In this document: positions 35,170 to 47,300 of the stretch, in pieces
Numbering within the stretch: the stretch's first letter is position 1
Layout: every line of letters starts with the position of its first letter
Assembly (NCBI RefSeq): GCF_011075055.1
Contig: NC_058140.1
Location: 6,487,488-6,551,487, forward strand
Length of the DNA: 64,000 bases
Direction of reading: 5' to 3'
Origin: Mangifera indica
Lineage: Eukaryota; Streptophyta; Magnoliopsida; Sapindales; Anacardiaceae
Program-made: the position numbers and the translations under genes
Notes under the pieces: model-generated
Seen by the model: only the letters and a program-made list of their open reading frames with translations
Told to the model about the DNA's origin: nothing
Databases searched by the model: none

Positions 35170-35668
35170 GTACCGCTTTTACTTCATTCAAAACTGTAGG
35201 TCCCTCATCATCAACCAGACCACCTTCCATAACTGCATTTGCCTGTGCAATGAATTAAATGGAATATCTGGCAGCAGTTTGGCTAGTTGCTTATGAATGA
35301 ATAACAAGAATGGAGCAGATACTAAGACATTCAAAGAGTGAAACAACAAATTTGAAACTTCATGTCAGAAAGCACAAGACTCCTTCAACCAAAACATTAC
35401 ATTGAGCATTTTAGGAACAATTAACAGTTGAATATTTGTGCCAGGTTTTGGAGTCAAAAGACTGATGTATGGTACTGATCCACCTAGGAATAACAAGGAA
35501 AACACATCCACTAATCTAACTTCAAGCTCTTCATGCAGTATAAGCAGCGACTCCAACTCCCCTGCTGCAGCAAGATAGCAACATGATTCCATCAGTAAAA
35601 CAAAAATGGTGATGGACATCTAAATGTTCAGCACATGCATTTAGCATACCAATATCAGAAGCAGTCAT
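35170..35668 (-). other. RZ1A: 3' UTR of RZ-1A with a small intron
   Basis: After the stop (35671-35669) the minus strand has a donor ATTG|GTATGC (intron from 35649) and an acceptor TTGCTGCAG|C ending at 35565, preceded by a pyrimidine-rich tract. This gives a spliced 3' UTR with an ~85-nt intron; AG at 35563-35562 is an alternative. The distal UTR end is approximate. An intron past the stop codon can make an mRNA sensitive to nonsense-mediated decay, which is an inference here. Confidence 0.5.
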
Positions 35669-38600
35669 TTATCCAGAACGAAAGCCTCCTCCTCGACGCT
35701 CATAAGGTCCAGACCTGTCACGATTATAGCGATCACCTCCTGAACCACCACGATTGCCCCCATCTCTGTTGCGCCCACCAAATCGATCACCATTTCTGTC
35801 AGGACCATAACGACCACCGCTGCTGCCATGTTTATCATCCCTACCACCATACCTACCCCCTTTCACCCCTTCATTAGGGCACTCCCTGGCAAAATGCCCA
35901 GGCTTGCCACACTTAAAACACTCTCCACCATTAGATCCACGCCCACCGCTATAGTCACGGTTATGGTCACGATCACGCCCACGGTCACGACTATGGTAAT
36001 GATCACCATCGTGATCCTTTAGTGAACCTTGTGGTTGAGCTTTATCCACAGTTATAGTTCTCCCATCCAAATCAATTCCATTCATTGCTTCAATAGCATC
36101 TTCCATTGCTTTTTTCTCATCAAAAGTGACAAACCCAAATCCACGAGAACGACCTGAGAACTTGTCGACAACAACCTTAAGAGAAACAAATATTCTTGTT
36201 AAATCATATTATTACCATCAGAAAAAAGTATAAAGCACAAAGGAAAAACATGAATTTTTAACAACAGAATTCAATAAAACAATTTAATGCTTCATTGGAA
36301 ATTTATATATTCTTCAAAAGATGAGTTTTGCATACAAAGCCCATTTCCTTTACCAAATCAACAAACCCTAGAAAGAATATTGTCTTTAAAGCAACCCATA
36401 TAATTCTTATTTCAGAAGTAACACACTCCACAAGCTAGCATAAAGGTTGATAAGAACAATTTTTAAAAGAAGAAAAAAATTTTGTATAGAAATAGCAGCA
36501 TGTATTGATTATAAAATGGAAAAGTTGACAGAATAATCATAAAAGATTCTGAATTACAAAAGCTCTAATAACTTGATAAAGCATAAATAGACATGATCAA
36601 CTGAGTGAGACTTCAAATCCTCCTAATGAATTCAATTGACTGAAAACTTATAGTTTTTTAATATGGCCAAACAATGATGCACTATCTCCTGAAAGGAGAA
36701 GTCAGGAGATAAGCCTAGATCATCTAATTTGTTGGTGGAAAAAATTAATATAAGATTTAAAAATTATATATTGAGGGATGAAAAAGAGGCTTCCTTTTGA
36801 AACATAACTCACCCTAAGGACACTGTGACAAGCAACAGACCGTTTAGAAACTCTTGGAAAACCATCTCTAAGGTGCACCCTTTTGTTTATATCACCCACA
36901 CTTCTCTACGTAGGGGATGGAAAGCATATGCGGTTTTGGGAGGACAAATATATAGGATACATTCCTATGTGTGAATCATCTCTCATCTTCATCATATAAG
37001 TTTCTATAATTTTTGATGTGTTATTCAACCATCTTATTCAAAGTTGGAATTGGAATCTCAAATTCAAAAGGAATTCCAATGTGAGAGAAATTAAAAAATA
37101 CATAAAACTTATGGAGGTGGAGAATTCATTCAGATACATAAAATGAAGAAAGATGGAAGATTATGGAAGATACAGTCCTGCAATACTCATTCCTCCTTTC
37201 AAGGGTCAGAGAAAAGCCTGCTTGTCTACAATGGGATGAATTACTTGGTTTATATAGTCTCGCCTTATCTAGTTAATCGATATTTTAATCTCTGTTTAAG
37301 AATTAGGGTATAGAGGTATTTAAGATTGAGAAGTTACAGTAGCAAATTCTATGAGAGACCTTTTGTAGTATGGGAAAGAAGCAGATCAACCATGTTAATT
37401 GGAAGCTAATTTCTCATCCTACCTAGAGTTAAGGAGGGTTGGGGATTAGAGATTTAAGAAAGAATGAAGCATTTCCTCTGAAGTGAATTCTCTTTCACAG
37501 AAGGTATAAAGAAGTATTCAGGACTTTTAAGAGTAAGGAAGGGATTCTAAGTTGTGTTTAGAGAATTCATGTAAGGCATTATCTAAAATCAATCCAATTT
37601 TTTTCAAACCATTAGGAAATTAATGATGGGTGAGAACAGATTTGGTTTTAAGACAATGTTGCATTGGAGAAACTCCATCGTTTTTTCTGGAGCTCATAAG
37701 GTATCTACTAAGTGTAGGTTAATTTTCTCTCATAATTCATTTGGGTGCCACTTTTTTTTATTTGTAATTTTTAAGGATGGAGAACTCAGTGAATTAACAT
37801 CTCTTCTTTTACTTATTTTGAGATTTTCTTTAGGAAAATATAAAAGAAACTACTGAGTTGTGGTAGGTTGGAATCCTTAGGAGGTTTTTCTTTCAACTAT
37901 TCTTCAATTGGTTCATTGGTTGCTTATTCAGCTAAAAAACTACCAAAATGGTTTATATGGAAGGCAAAAGTCCCCTCTAAGATTATAATTTTGTCTTGGG
38001 TAACTGCTCCTGGTATGGTTAATACCTTTCTAAGTATTAAATCTTGATGGCTCAAGTTTATTTGTCTCAAGATTGGTGCATTACATGCTGAAACCAGCAT
38101 AGAGCTTTAACTCTTTGTTCCTATACTATCCCCTAACTTTTTAATTGGCTTAAATTTTCTAGAGACTAATATTGATGGTATTAGTACCTAAGTATAGACT
38201 CTCATTGTTTATGGCATACCACTATGCATTTGCTGGAGAGCAAGTTGTGGCCCTTTAGAGAACCCTCCTGTGGTTGTCTATGTTATTACGAAAGGGATAT
38301 ATTGCATACTTGAGGAAGATAAGAATGTAGATTTCGAGCTACAATGGGAAAGGCATCTAAATACGTATATTAATGAAAGATATTAAGAAAGTTACACGTA
38401 AAGAAGGCCTATGTGATTGCTTATGAACCCTATGTACAGTTACCCATGTTAGATCCAATTTCCCCTGATTTTAACTTTCTATTGTACTGACTTATGAAAT
38501 TCTACATGCCGTCCAATTTTTCTGAGCAGCTAATAACCATCGAACAAAGTCCAAATCAATCCCCACTTTGATCTAGAAGCAATCAACGTTAAACTAAGCC

Positions 38601-38833
38601 TTACAATATATTATGCTGCAATATAACTCCTGAGTAAATTAACAACTTCAGAAGGAGAACAAGTTAAAAAAAGAAAGAAAGACAGCCATGTAAATGGTAA
38701 ACAAAATGGGAAGACAGATTACCTTTGCCTCAAGAAGATGGCCAAACTTTTCAAATGCGTCTTTTAAACCTCTATCAGATGTTGACCATGAAAGGCCACC
38801 AATAAAGCAACGGTACTCCACCTCCTCTGACAT
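35669..38833 (-). CDS. RZ1A: RZ-1A-type glycine-rich RNA-binding protein (RRM + CCHC)
   Basis: Two coding exons: 38833-38723 (37 codons, [20 protein letters not shown]...) and 36175-35669 (168 codons plus stop), joined at EAK|VVVDKF by a clean GT-AG intron of 2547 bp (donor AAAG|GTAATC, acceptor TTAAG|GTTG). The 205-residue product has an RRM (RNP2 CFIGGL at 9-14, RNP1 RGFGFVTF at 48-55), an Arg/Asp-rich linker, a CCHC knuckle [14 protein letters not shown] (C123, C126, H131, C136) and an Arg/Gly/Asp-rich tail to 205. This order is that of plant RZ-1A proteins, which bind RNA and act in splicing, cold response and RNA chaperoning, mostly in the nucleus. The tail is shorter than in Arabidopsis RZ-1A. 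No frame break or lost ligand is seen, so it is probably functional. A degenerate LINE fragment sits in the intron. Confidence 0.93.
36830..38480 (+). mobile_element. LINE 3' fragment in the RZ-1A coding intron
   Basis: On plus, in broken frames, the sequence reads [16 protein letters not shown] (about 36913-36960), a hallmark of plant LINE ORF2 upstream of the zf-RVT domain, and later [19 protein letters not shown] (about 37958-38015), which matches the start of that domain. Stops are frequent, and no poly(A) or TSD was identified, so the ends are approximate. It lies antisense to the host gene, wholly within the intron. Confidence 0.65.
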
Positions 38834-38851
38834 ACTCACAGCCAGACTTTG

Positions 38852-40877
38852 CTCCAAAACAAAATTAAACGATAAAATAAAAAAAAACATGAAAGAGAAA
38901 AAAGCTCATATCTTGTATTTTCTTTGTCAAAATTCTTGATATTGTTAATGTGAGTTCCATATGCCAAGTGAAGAAACAGATTCATATCATAGCAAGTCCC
39001 CTCGAAAGAAAATTCTAAAAACAAATGTAGATATCACAAACAAAAATAGCCATGACTGCAAAAACCTATTCTTTAATAAACAAATTATCACCCACCCCCA
39101 GATTTGCATTTATGTAAAGCACTATAATCATAAAACCACTCTGAATTATTGACATCAAATAGTAGACCAAGATTTCTTTTAAGGATTTTATGGGTTTGCT
39201 TGATAACATAAACTTCAAGGTTCAGCCCTTTCCAAAACAGATCTGGTTTGGCTAAATATGAGCACTGGCCTGATTCTAACTGATCATATGCAATAAGCCT
39301 GAATCAGCAGGATAATGTAAACTTCAAGATTGGGCATTTTCCAAAACAGATCTGGTTTGCCAGGCTAGGTTTAAACCCAATAAGTTACTTTATGGAATTA
39401 CAATCTACTTGTATAATTTTGATCACAAATAACATGTTATTATGTGATTTAAGGGATAAACAATATTGAAAATAATAGAAAAGTTTATTTCAAGGATTGT
39501 ATTTATAATGAATAAGGAAAAAGTATAGTTAATGGAGTATATATCGTTAGCACAAATCCTAGCAACTCCATCGCAAGCAAGTGATAGGAAGCAAAACAAC
39601 ATGGGTAACTGCTCAATGTCAGAGACAACATCTCATGGATTGAAACTTAAAGTGACAGCCAGAAAAGAAAAGGCAGTAGCAAAGTGAGACAAAGAGGGAA
39701 ATTAAGAGAAAATTTATCACAAAATAGGTTTTAGACCTAGTGCTGTAACTTATAGGCAATGATCAAGTGGGTAGCGCTATGAAATTAATTCAAAAAAATT
39801 ATTAACAAGTGAAAGATGTCCAATTTTTAAAATTTTATAACATTTTGGGGTTAGTTTTATTCAATTTTCTAGTAACCTAAAATCGCACCAGCACTAAATT
39901 AATATCAAAGGCATAAACATGCGCCAACCTGACAATCTATGGGTCAGATAGGATAGCAAGTTTAGTGCTCACCCCTGAACCTGTGTTAGAATTATTAAAA
40001 TCATCATGGCATAGTAAGAAAGTAGTGTTTCAGGAGATAAAATGCAACACACAAAACAAATTGCATGTATGAAGGCATTCTAAGGAGAAAAATTATCAGT
40101 ATTACTAAAAGAAAGAATTATAACGAGAGAACTGTTCATTATTCCTTTAATAAACAGTCTAATAATTAATTATGAATTATAATTTTTTTCTTTTTGCTTC
40201 AATCATCTGTAGTTAACACTAATAAAATTTTCTGGTTGATCAGTCGACAAGAAAAAATTTTGAAACTACATGAGGTCCCCTTCAATTTATGTAAACTTAA
40301 CAAGGTAAATATAAATTCCTAAGTTTAATTTATTTATGATTAAAAATACGATATCTTCTGAAATAATTTACCTCAACTATTTGGCCCACTGAAACAAATT
40401 TGTGACTAGAAATGAACTCATATTATATACCCCACCAAAGCACATCCTTTTAGTTGTGCGCCTGAGTAAATTCCACAGAGAAATTAACTCTGAAAAGCGC
40501 CAACTGCCTAGACAGTGAACAAAAGAAAAAAGCAAACAAATTAACGGAAAAAAAGCTTTGACTTAGTTTATCTTAAGAAGCCAATGTCATACATACATCT
40601 TGATGGTTGTCATCATTTTTCAGTTTGACCATATATAATTGCAAACAACAAAAGAAAACACCTCCAACATTAATAAACAGGAAAAAAAGATTTTAATGTA
40701 TTTTAATTCTCTAATTACTGACAGCTTACGAAACTCCAAAGTGCTGAGATCTCAACAAAATAAAAAAGCAATCAAATTTATATCCGACATGAAGATACTA
40801 AGGAAAAGATAGATCTAGTTATATAGATATGGACTTCAATTTAGAGGAATTACTATGAGAAGTGAGAATTTGCATAC
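38852..40877 (-). other. RZ1A: 5'-UTR intron of RZ-1A
   Basis: Donor TTTTCTG|GTATGC at 40877 and acceptor TTTTGGAG|CAAAG at 38852 (after a T-rich tract) define a 2026-bp intron just upstream of the ATG exon (38851-38723). Long 5'-UTR introns are common in plant RNA-binding protein genes and often raise expression. A ~215-bp piece (38956-39172) recurs at 62901-63092. No gene lies inside. Confidence 0.65.
38956..39172. repeat. segment of the RZ-1A 5'-UTR intron, also found at 62901-63092
   Basis: Runs such as CCAAGTGAAGAAACAG, ATATCACAAACA, AAAAACCTATTCTTT, ATAAACAAATTATCA and TGAATTATTGACATCAAAT occur in the same order and orientation in both places. No transposon ends are evident. Confidence 0.75.
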
Positions 40878-41040
40878 CAGAAAAGCACGCGTGAGAATTC
40901 GATTATTAAAGAGATCTTTTGGCTTCGCTTGGTATTTGCTTCGAACAAACCCTAGAATGAAGTGACTGTGAGAACCAGAATCAAAGACAACAAGGGTCAC
41001 CGCAGACTCGTTGTGCTGGCAGACTGGCTATGTGATTTCA
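40878..41040 (-). other. RZ1A: 5'-UTR first exon of RZ-1A
   Basis: Placed by the donor at 40878/40877 and by the sharp fall to AT-rich DNA beyond ~41045. The transcription start is not visible; no clear TATA box was found in the first 100 bp upstream. Confidence 0.5.
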
Positions 41041-41044
41041 TTTT

Positions 41045-42159
41045 CTCTTTTTCTAAATGACCCTTCCGGGTTAAGAATTTACGTGGGATAACAGCTATGT
41101 AACCCCTAAGGTTTGCTTGGGTATTGATAAGTGTTTTTAAAACCCATCGGATTCACCCATTTAACCAGTTAAATTATAAATTAATTTATGATCTAATGTA
41201 TTTTTATAATTTGATTTAATCTATATGTAAATACTAACTTATTTGATTTAGTCAAACTTAATAAACTTATTGAATAAAAAAATATTTAAAATTAATAATT
41301 TGTAATTAATTTTTTTTAATCTATTTAACATAATATTAATTGTTTAATTAATATATTTAAAATTATGTTTTATGTTTAAAAAATATGATAAATATTTAAC
41401 ATTATAAAAAAATACATAATAATTTGAAAATAAGTTGAACCGATTGGTTGTCTGATTCAACTGGTCGAATCATAAACTAATAAAATGAGTGGTTTAATCA
41501 TCGATTCGATTTTAAAAATATTAATAATAATTTAAAACCCCTGTCATTTCATTTATACTTGGCTATAAGTATTTTAACCAAAATATACAGAGAGTGAGAT
41601 ATAAATAACAATAAAATTATGTGTATAAATAATAAATATAATTTTATACATAAATAATAATATGTTATTATATGATTGAGTATTATTTTATTTCTAATTT
41701 AAAATTATTTAATTAAATAATAAAATATTATTATTTATACATAAAATTATACATATTATTTATATATATAATACTACTTTTATAAACTATATAACCTAAA
41801 ATAGAAATAACACTGTTTTTTTTAAAACATTTCTTGCCACCACACTCTATCAGTAAAGTTGTAGATGGCCTAAACAAGAAGCCCATTTAGCCCTGGCAAT
41901 TGGTCGAATCGACCCGTGTCAAAAAAAGCATGACTTAGTTAGGCATGACCCATAAACTTGTAAACCGTGGCCGAGCATGCTTTTAAGGTGGGACATATTG
42001 GGCCTACAAAAAAACTGATGGGTTGTCTTGCTACAACTTGCAAAAATATAACATATTATTAAAATTATTTAAAAAAACTAATTTTTGGCAAATCAAGCTA
42101 CAAAACACGTGAATTGCCCCATAAAAAGCTCACAAAGACATGATCCAAAGGGTCACAAG
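41045..42159. other. RZ-1A upstream region; AT-rich decayed repeats
   Basis: The proximal 100 bp should hold the promoter, but no box can be named. About 41130-41545 is bounded by TTTTTAAAACCCATCGG and GATTCGATTTTAAAAATA, with inner AACCAGTTAA / TTCAACTGGTC, suggesting a decayed inverted-repeat element. 41580-41810 is an AT-rich stretch with partly self-complementary ATTATTTATACATAAAATTA-type sequence. 41890-42010 has GTCGAATCGACCCGTGTC, like hAT-type MITE ends. Confidence 0.4.
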
Positions 42160-42388
42160 TAGGGTTGGATTCAAATCGGGAGCTCAAGCTCGGCTCAGTT
42201 TATATATAACAGAACTCTCAGTTTGACTTATTTTAAACTAGAGTTTTTAACTATTTTGTAATTAAAACGACATCGTTTTAATACATATTAGTCAAAATGA
42301 TGTCGTTTTGTATTAACATTTTTAATTGAAAAATTTAATGAGTAGTTCAAACTCGAGCTCAAGCGGACTCGGTTCGAGTCCAACCCTA
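42160..42388. mobile_element. hAT-type MITE (TAGGGYTGG family)
   Basis: 229 bp, TAGGGTTGGATTCAAATCGG to GTTCGAGTCCAACCCTA, terminal inverted repeats. The centre has two AAAACGACATCGTTTT-like motifs. The flanks GTCACAAG and GCCATGAA are no longer a good 8-bp TSD. It is the same family as 50005, 51846 and 52978. Confidence 0.78.
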
Positions 42389-42419
42389 GCCATGAATTGT
42401 GCCTCAAGACTTAGTGTCA

Positions 42420-43206
42420 AGGTGTGATATGGGACAATGTTTTTGATTTGTGAAAGGAAAATAAAGATAAAACATGAAAAGAAAAGATATCAAATGAAGA
42501 TCTACATTAAGAAAGAGGTTTAGTGAAAAAGGCGAATGAAGAGAAAAATAATGGAAGACCATGGAAAGATGATGATAGCATGGAAAAGCAATTAAAACAT
42601 TGAAGAAATAATCCAAAGGAAGGAGGATGATGTACCACCTGATGTGACAATCAAAGAAGATAAAGCACATAGTGTGATAACTAAGAATGATGTGACATAT
42701 GAGGTAGCGTCTTGTTTGGCAACTGCGATGTGATGATATGAGCATATATGATGATATGGAGTTATATTGAAAGCCTTATAAATATGAAATAAAGATTTCT
42801 AGTTAAGGGGAATTTAGTTTAAATTAAGAATCTTTGTGACATTTGGCTTAAAATAAGTTTGTTAATCTAGTATGGTTAATTGAATCTTTTAATAATATTA
42901 GTTCTAATAAATTTAAGAGTCCTATTTTAATTTAAAAATAAAAAATTTTAGGATTTTATTATTTAGTAAAGTTTAATTACACTAGTTTTCCTAGTCTAAT
43001 TGTGAAAAATAAGTCTATATAAAAATATGAGTCTTGTCATTTATTTAAGTTATCAATAAAATTTATATTTGAGTTTTATTAATAATTATTTTGTAAAGAT
43101 TACATCAAATTCTTATTTATTTTTTCATTCGTTGAATGATATCAATCCTTTATCATCTTTGTTAACAATATCATAATTGCATCATTGTTTGTCTTGCATC
43201 AAGGTA
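42420..43206 (+). mobile_element. solo LTR of the element C family
   Basis: LTR 42425-43201 (777 bp), from TGATATGGGAC to TTGTCTTGCATCA. The part from ~42850 matches, on plus, the minus-strand LTRs at 15457 and 63583 (TAAGAGTCCTATTTTA, TAAAGTTTAATTA, TCTATATAAA, the final TGTTTGTC). Flanks AGGTG/AGGTA agree at 4 of 5 bases. The 5' end is less sure than the 3' end. Confidence 0.72.
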
Positions 43207-44340
43207 GGTGTTACATCCTAACCTATTGTTATGTCTAACCCTACCCACATAGTCATTGTTAGTGATCCTTAAGCTTACCATGACCTTTGTTAGTTTGTCT
43301 CTTATCATAGTCTTTTTGTCCTTTTCTCCAAAATGGTTGTTTATTAATAAATTATGGGTTAAAAGTATTATTAGCCAATATAAAAAAGTTTATACAGTAT
43401 ATTATACTTTGATAGGGATGTAATTGATATTTACCTAATGGCCGTAAATTGTGCTCCTCTCTTTGCTCTTTATGCCATAAAATTAACTTATCACCAATTA
43501 CCATCTTTAATAAACGTATAAGAGAAAGGGAGAGAAATCAAACTTTTTATATTTACCTTTCAACAATCAAGCCAAAATTTCATAGATATCAATGGAATCA
43601 GGTATTGTTTCAAGGTTTAATCCTAATTTTAACGTTTAAATGAAAATACCTATATTTTAAAGGATTTAAACGAAAATATCCTAAATATCTAAAAACTACC
43701 TTTCATTTATTCTATATAAACCATATATTTTTCTTTATCTATTAACATATACAATTTTACTTATTATCTGAAAGAGATTTCTAGAGAGATAAAAGAAGTT
43801 CATGATCGAGATTTTAAGCAAGAAGAAAAAAATTCATGATATCGAGATATTTATACGTACTATAACTTCAATCGTTATTATTTTATTGATAATGTAATTA
43901 TATGTAGTATTTTGTATAATAAATTTAGAGTTGTGTGTAAAAAAAATTGATAAAAATTATAGAGGGTATTTTGTAATTATTATAGTAGCAAGGGGTGAAA
44001 TGATATTTTATAATAAAGGATGTTAGAGGTATTAGATAATATTTGAGGGTAAAATGATATTCTAGAATAAAGGGTGTTAGAGATATTAGATCATATTTGA
44101 GGATACAATAATATTTAACAATATAGGAGTAAAATGATATTTTAAAAATTAAGTATCACATTAATCAAAATATATTAATAGCTAGAATATGTATAAAATT
44201 ATATAATAGGTGTAATTGTGCAATAGAAATAAAATCAAGAAATTTGAACTTAATAATAAAATAGTATCACACAAATCTGTAAATAGCATTTTCGATTATG
44301 TTATTTATGTTGATTATATATTTCATTATAGGATTAATCT
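43207..44340. other. intergenic; two 54-bp tandem units
   Basis: AT-rich DNA between the solo LTR and the MULE transposase. At 43993-44046 and 44047-44100 a 54-bp unit of type GGGTRAAATGATATT...ATATTTGA is repeated in tandem, followed by a decayed third half. It may belong to the subterminal part of the MULE that follows. No gene is seen. Confidence 0.6.
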
Positions 44341-44342
44341 AA

Positions 44343-47300
44343 ATGGCTGAATATGTTTCAATTAGATATAGGAAGTGGAATATATAGAAAGGGGTGACAA
44401 TGTAATAAAATATGTTGGAGGTAAAAGAAAATTGATTAAAATTCCAAAGCACACAACATTTGAGGGATTAATCCAAATGGTGAGCGAAAAGTGTAACATA
44501 GATAGAAGAATATTTAACGTTCAGATAAACATGAAACCTAGGCATCTTGACAAAGACATCCCTGTTGAAATTTCAAATGGTCTGTATAACCTCTTTAAAG
44601 AATGTGTTCTAGTTTTTGTAACAATTATAATTAATGATAATAGTTATGAGGTTCAACAAGTAGATAAGAGTTTACAAGGTGGTGAGCCGAGTAGTTATCC
44701 AGAAGATCAGAAGATTGGTTTATGAGAGATTCAAAATATTGGGATCAATCCAAAACAAGAATTTTCTGAAGAAGACTTTGCATACTTAAATGATATTGAT
44801 GTTGATGTATTGTATAGTGCAGAAGAATTTGTTCATGGCAACGAAGAAAAAATTCCAAATTTGACTGAATTTGATGGGAATATTATGCATGATATTCTTA
44901 TCGAGGAATCGAAGTTCGAAGAGAAGATTCATGTTCATAAAGATATTAGAGGTACAAGTAATTTCCTGCAAATAAATCTTGATGGTGGAAATGTTCGTAT
45001 TGATGCATTTCATTAGTTACCATCTTTTCCTGACCATTCATCTACATCCAGAAGCCAAGGAGTGCAAAGAGATGGTGATTCTCTAAAAATTGGTACATTA
45101 TTTTCAAGTAAAAAGTATGTCATTAATGCGATAACTCGAGATACTCTTGAGAAGGGATATCAGTTTAGAGTGCACAAGTTAGACACACTTAGATGAGAGG
45201 TTAAATGTTGTAATGAACAATGTAAGTGGTATGCACGGGTAATGAGCTTTAGGGCAAATTTTGAGGACTAGATTTATATTGGTTGATTGTGTTTATCACC
45301 AAAGGAGATCATTGTGGACATCGTTGACCTATGTAAAATTGATATATCATTTGCACAAGCATGGTGGAAGAGAAATTGGCACTTCAATTATTAATGGGCA
45401 TACTAGAAGAGTCATTTATGCTGCTGCTAGAGTATTGTTACAATTTAATATGTTGTACTCTGGGAACTGTGATACATACACTAATGGATGAGTATGAATG
45501 ATTTAAATACTTTTACATGACATTGGTTTGTAGAATCTGTGCATTCCAATAACATATTCGACTAGTCATTTGTATTGATGTTGTCTTCTTAAAAGGTAGA
45601 TATCTAGGTCAGTTATTTATCACTGTTACATTGGATGGTAATAATCAAATATACCCATTGGCTTTTGGCATCGGTCCCAAAGAAGATTATGGCACATAGT
45701 GTTGATTTTTAACAAAGTTGAAGGATTGTTTAGGTAAGGTACCTTATTTAGTAATGATTTCAGATCGATATATTAGTATATTATTTGCAATGACTAAAGT
45801 ATTCCTAGGTAGACATGTCAATTGGGTCAAGTCAAATAGAGGTCTGACACGAAGCACGAAAAAAAAACACGGCACGAGAAAGCCCGACTCAGTATTGTAG
45901 CGTGCCAGGCTAGGCCCTTAGGCCTATTGGGCCAGGCCTCGAGCTTTAATATTAAGCCCATGGGTCGACCGGCTCGACCCGATACTATTTAAAAATTTTT
46001 GTTGGCAGAAGCAAGGCTTCTACCTTGTGTATCCTTCTGCGTTGCGGCAGAAGCCTTGTTAGGCAGAGGGAAGCAGCAGAAGCCTTGGCCTTCATTTTTT
46101 TTTAATTAATTTATTTTTTATATAAACCTATTCAATTTTTCTTCATTTTCACTTTCATTTACAAATCTCTCAATCTCAATTATTTCATTATATTTTCAAT
46201 CTTATTTTCTCTCATCAATTATCTTTCAGAAAATATCTGAATTCATAAATAATAATTCTTTGTGTTTATAATTTATTTTTATTTTAATTTTATCATTACA
46301 AAATATTATAAATAGATCAAGTATCAAATGAATTTAATCTATTTGAATATTATTATAGTATATATTTATTTATGTTTTATAATTTAAAAAATAATTTGTC
46401 TTTAAAAATTTTAAATAATTTTTTTTAAATATTTAAAGCCCGGCCTGACCCGACCCATTTTTATATGGGTCGGGCCTTGGACCTTTATATATTAATGGGC
46501 CGACCCGACCCAAAAGCTCATTACTATTTGGGCTTTGGCCCTACCCAACCCATTAGACTGATGAGTCGAGCCTAAGCCACTCGGTCGGGCCCATTGACGC
46601 CTCTATTCCTAAGTGTGCACCATGACTATTATTATCATCACTTTCATTGTAACATGCGATCCAAGTATAAGAAGAATGCAAAAGTCATGTGGATGTATTG
46701 GAAAACAGCTAAGACATACACGAAGTATGAATTTTGAGAGATAATGAAGTTATAGTCCCGTATGCATCCTGATGCAGCAACATACTTGTGTGAGATGGGT
46801 TTCAATCGGTAAGCAAAGACATATTTCCCAGGGCATAGGTATAATATAATGATTACTAATATCGCTAAGTCATTTAATACACTTGTCAGACACGCTTGAG
46901 GTTTACCCATTACTATGCTTATTGAGTTCATCAAAGGTACATTACAACGATGGTTTTATGAAAGAAGAAATCATGCAAACAAGTACATATTCAATATTAT
47001 AACATGTTATAAATGTGTTTATGTATATTTATACTTAATTATTTACCATATCTGTTTATATTTTTATGATTTGTAGATACTTGCCATCAGCCCAATAACA
47101 CCTTAGGCAAAGGAAAAGATTGTCAAACATATATGAAAATCTTTAAACTTGGAGGTGTGTCTTATTACATCTGAACGGTATGAGGTTCTTGGTAGTGGCC
47201 AATACAATGGTGTGGTCAATCTTGTAGAGCAGACATGTACATATAGAAAATTTCAACTATTACAGATTCTTTGCATGTATGCCATCGTTGTTGCTAGATA

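Noticed and set aside
35635..36022. His/Cys-rich and Thr-rich frames on the plus strand
   Set aside because: They are the antisense of the Arg/Gly/Asp-rich tail and zinc knuckle of the RZ-1A exon; the biased codons of that exon keep the other strand open.
42404..42745. 113-codon minus-strand frame rich in Phe, Leu, His and Ser
   Set aside because: It lies in the U3 part of the solo LTR on the opposite strand and carries no family motif.
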